DNA from: Deinandra increscens subsp. villosa
Lineage: Eukaryota; Streptophyta; Magnoliopsida; Asterales; Asteraceae
NCBI GenBank assembly: GCA_039602395.1
Contig: JBCNJP010000006.1
Coordinates: 65,195,775 to 65,259,774, forward strand
DNA length: 64,000 nt
Direction: 5' to 3'
How positions within the stretch are numbered: position 1 is the first letter of the stretch; the number at the start of each line of letters is the position of its first letter. The notes under the pieces were generated by a model that saw nothing but the letters and a program-made list of their open reading frames with translations, ran no database searches and was not told where the DNA came from. Positions 61,261 to 64,000 of the stretch are shown one piece after another. The position numbers and the translations under genes were made by a program.

Positions 61261-64000
61261 TTATGCGGGAGCCCCTGGCTTCCCGCCCGCACCGCTTCCT
61301 CCAGCTTCACCCCCAGACACATCCGCAACCCCTTCTTCGGAAGAACCGTCCGCTGGATCAAGCAGTTGACGCACGCTGGTAACTTCATCATCAGTTTCCA
61401 TGTTGCAAAGGGTGTGAAGGATGGAAGGGCTCTGATCACTAAGCTCCTCGCCTGCCCTGCGAAAGTCGTTTTCCACATTAGGATCATTCCAGGCATGAGC
61501 ATTGATGTCGCCTCCTTCCAAACCCACACGGTACCCAGCGCGTAAACCATCATACTGCCCCAGGGCACGAGCATCCATCATGTACCTGTAAAGAGTGTTC
61601 AGAAGATATCAATCAATTAGAAAAAAGTGTTCAAGAAATACAAAAGTATTCGGAGGATAAGCTTACCGATAAAGAGCATTCTGGTAAGAAACGCTACCCA
61701 ACGCGGCACGATGCGCCCAAGCCACTCCTTCCTCCAAGAACCACTTAACGCTGTCCCTCAAACGGGAGGATCGGCCCTTCTCCGCTTCAACCTGAGCTTC
61801 AAGGTTTGTGCGGGCGGCAACTGCATCTACCAGTTCAGCATCCAGTTTAGAACATTGCTCGGTGGAGTGGGCCAGGTCTTCAGTAAGGGTTTGGCGGATC
61901 TTCTCAGAATCCGCCAGCTCAGCTTGGGCAGTAGAAAGTTTGGCTTGAGCAATTTGAAGCTCACCCTCAATCCTCTGATAAGCGGCGCGGGTCTTGGAGT
62001 GAAGCTCCTGGGAGCGGGTAAATCTCTCCTTTTCTTTCTCCAAGTTGCCCACGGCCGTCTCCAATTCCCCTTTCAACCTAGAAGCCTGCGCAGATGAAAG
62101 GTCAGCACGAGCCTCAGCCTCCCTCCTTTTGGTTTCCGCCTTCATGGCATCATTTGCAGAATCAAGTGCCCGCTTCTTCTCAACAAGAACCTCCAACCTC
62201 CTCTCCTCCGCCAGCAGGTGCGACTGCGCCAACCTTGTCTCGTCAAGCTGCTGACGGTAAAAAAGTTCTGGCACGCGCTCCGCAGCAAATAACAAACCCA
62301 TGATCGCTTCCTCCCGAAGAACTTCGGTGTTTGTCTTATGAAGGAGTTCCTTGCCCGCGTCAGTAAAAGCATGACACAAAAACTCCCGCCTAGTATCATG
62401 AGTGTTAAGGAGGGTAGTGGGTTGAAGGTTCCAATCCGGAGCATAAGGCGCAGCTGGACCCTTGAGTCTCTCAGGAATAGCTCTAGTGGGATACTGCCAG
62501 AAATCAGACGGAAGGCTAGAGGAGCTTGAAGTTGCTTCCCCCAAAGAATGGGAAACAAGCGCGGAAGTAGTCGGATGACCCGCAGGAGGGCCAGCACCGA
62601 CCAGTTTCAGCTGCTCTTGCCTTCTCAGCTCTTCTTCCCATCTTTGGTTTTCAACCTCTTTTTCATGAGCGGCGGCATCAGCACGTGCCTGCTCGGCAGC
62701 AATGGCTTTTTCTTCCTCCTTCCGACGAACTTCTTCCTCTAGTTGCCTGCGGGCCTCAGCGGCCTCCCTCTCTTCAACCTCTCTTTGGCGGGCCTCCGCA
62801 GCCAACTTCCGCCCCAACTCCCTCTGCCCCCCCTCAACCAAACCATCCACTTCCAACTCAACCTGCTCAGGAGATATAACCATGTCTGCAAGACTGGCTT
62901 CATCCGCATCCCTCTGAAGAGCCTCTTCAGCAGCCTTCCTCCTCCTCTCTGAGGCTTCTCTAGATATTTGAAGTTGGGCCTCACGAGCCTCTGAATTGAT
63001 AACAGAAGACTTACGAACCAACTCAGGAGAGCCCGACGGAGCGCTAGCCCCTGGCGGAGTGAAAATAACCTTCAAACCAGACACGCTAAAGTAACCCTTA
63101 CCTTTGCCATAGGTAGGAGGAGGTGATGCGGAGGAAGGTAGAGGTATAGAGGATGGCAGAGGAGAAGAAGTAACCGCTGGATTAACAACTTCAAGATCCT
63201 CTGAAAAGGGAACATTAAGCAGAGATTGGGTCGTTAGGAAGAATTTACAGAAAAAAGATTCAAGAAAAGAACAAAAAACTTACTGGTCCGGGATTCCAGA
63301 ACCATCTGAGAAACAATTCCCTTATGCTTCTTATGACGCGGGGGAGCCTTCGCCAAAACGGTCTCTTTTCCTTTCCTCTTCTTTGAAGAACCGGAAGGGG
63401 CGGAAGCCTTCCGCTCATCCCTCTCCGCGGCATCTCGCTCCGCAACCTCACCAATGCTCCAAGAAGACATAAAAGGTGGAAGAACAACCATATCCTGTCC
63501 GCCAACTTCCTCGCCTGGAAAGATCACCCCGGGGATTCCGCATCCGGGCAGGTAATCTTCCTCGTACTCCGCGTAAGTTCTGGCGGAAGAATTCTGGAAA
63601 ACAGATAGTAAATAGCTACACATACAACACAAAAGGAGAAATGAAAGTTAACACATACATCGGGTCTAAGGTTCAGGACACGAACTGGATCCCAAGAACC
63701 ATCCAATTGCGGATGAACAAAGCAACCAATGGTCCTCTCCAACATAAGCATCTCACCATCTGCCAGTCTCCTTGGCGCATATCTTAAACCTCTCATCAGA
63801 TGCGGGAACAAAAGTTCCACCCATATAACAGGACCTAGCCATAAAAAAAAAAAAAGAGAAAAAATAGAAAATAAGAACATCCGCACGTACCAAAACAACG
63901 AAAAAGCATACCTGGCTCAAGGAAAGTTTGACCAGGAATGAAGCCTGGTCCGGCGCCGCCATAAGTCACAGGGAGAAATTCCCGCGATCAAATAGTTGCA
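61261..64000 (-). CDS. Antisense accessory gene of the Tat-type gypsy element (partial)
   Basis: A spliced gene on the strand opposite to gag-pol, running off the right edge. Exons that join in phase: beyond 64000 to 63912; 63659-63834; 63284-63593; 61667-63200; 61261-61585 (stop at 61261-61263). The 5' exons encode a conserved-looking block (YGGAGPGFIPGQ, ELLFPHLMRGLRYAPRRLA, GCFVHPQLDGSWDPVRVLNLRPD). It resembles the 'putative gypsy-type transposon' domain seen in antisense ORFs of plant Tat elements such as Grande and RIRE2. Next comes a basic, nuclear-localisation-like segment (KKRKGK, PRHKKHKG), then a long Ala/Glu/Arg-rich coiled coil (exon 4, about 510 residues), then an acidic/Gly-rich tail. 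Function is unknown. No retroviral enzyme motif is present. Confidence 0.8.

Overview
The window is nuclear DNA of a flowering plant. It has split genes with GT-AG introns, plant-type 5'UTR introns, and a dense mixture of plant transposon superfamilies. Several genes (an ABA2-like dehydrogenase, a farnesylated J-protein, VPS60, an ATL RING protein, a bZIP factor) have clear eudicot-style homologues. The repeat flavour suggests Asteraceae or a relative, but that is an inference and no species is claimed. A run of 500 N at 54956-55455 is an assembly gap.

Layout. 1-8450 is repeat-rich: a copia gag scrap, a 900-bp Mutator-like element with a 9-bp target duplication, a degenerate T-rich repeat field, and a 3.9-kb solo LTR (gypsy-like) inserted into an older LTR/PBS remnant. 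8450-21750 holds two intact, nearly identical type-A DnaJ (HSP40) genes facing each other (8878-11505 + and 18893-21393 -). Between them lie a RING-H2 gene (13541-14068), LINE and copia scraps, a minisatellite and Harbinger-type elements, one of which carries a spliced MYB/trihelix-like gene. 21890-24480 is a SINE split by a solo LTR, a LINE scrap and a dead Harbinger transposase. 24500-27000 is a bZIP transcription factor gene with two structural oddities in its 5'UTR intron.

27367-32150 holds an ABA2-like (xanthoxin dehydrogenase-type) gene on the minus strand and a broken tandem copy of it. Each copy carries a transposon insertion that the other lacks. 34469-35604 is a palindromic Mutator-like element with doubled ends. 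35786-37916 is VPS60 (ESCRT-III-associated; seven exons), with a hAT MITE in one intron and a duplicated 3' splice site. 38123-40047 is a second Harbinger-type element with a MYB-like gene. 40495-45574 is a complete Ty1/copia retrotransposon with indistinguishable LTRs. 46483-48469 is an HSP70 gene lacking the EEVD tail. 50070-51521 is a single-exon GT-B glycosyltransferase. 55491-64000 is a Tat/Ogre-type gypsy element: an intact gag-pol followed by a five-exon gene on the opposite strand that runs off the window.

How it works together. The host genes are ordinary single-copy-style plant genes with no shared pathway, although two J-proteins and an HSP70 lie within 40 kb. Most of the information content is in the mobile elements, whose target duplications, nesting and paralogous empty sites give a readable relative history. 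I found no CRISPR, operon, rRNA or tRNA gene. I saw no clearly novel system. The strongest unusual candidates are the spliced antisense gene of the Tat element, the transposase-free Harbinger elements that keep a MYB-like gene, and the doubled-end Mutator element.
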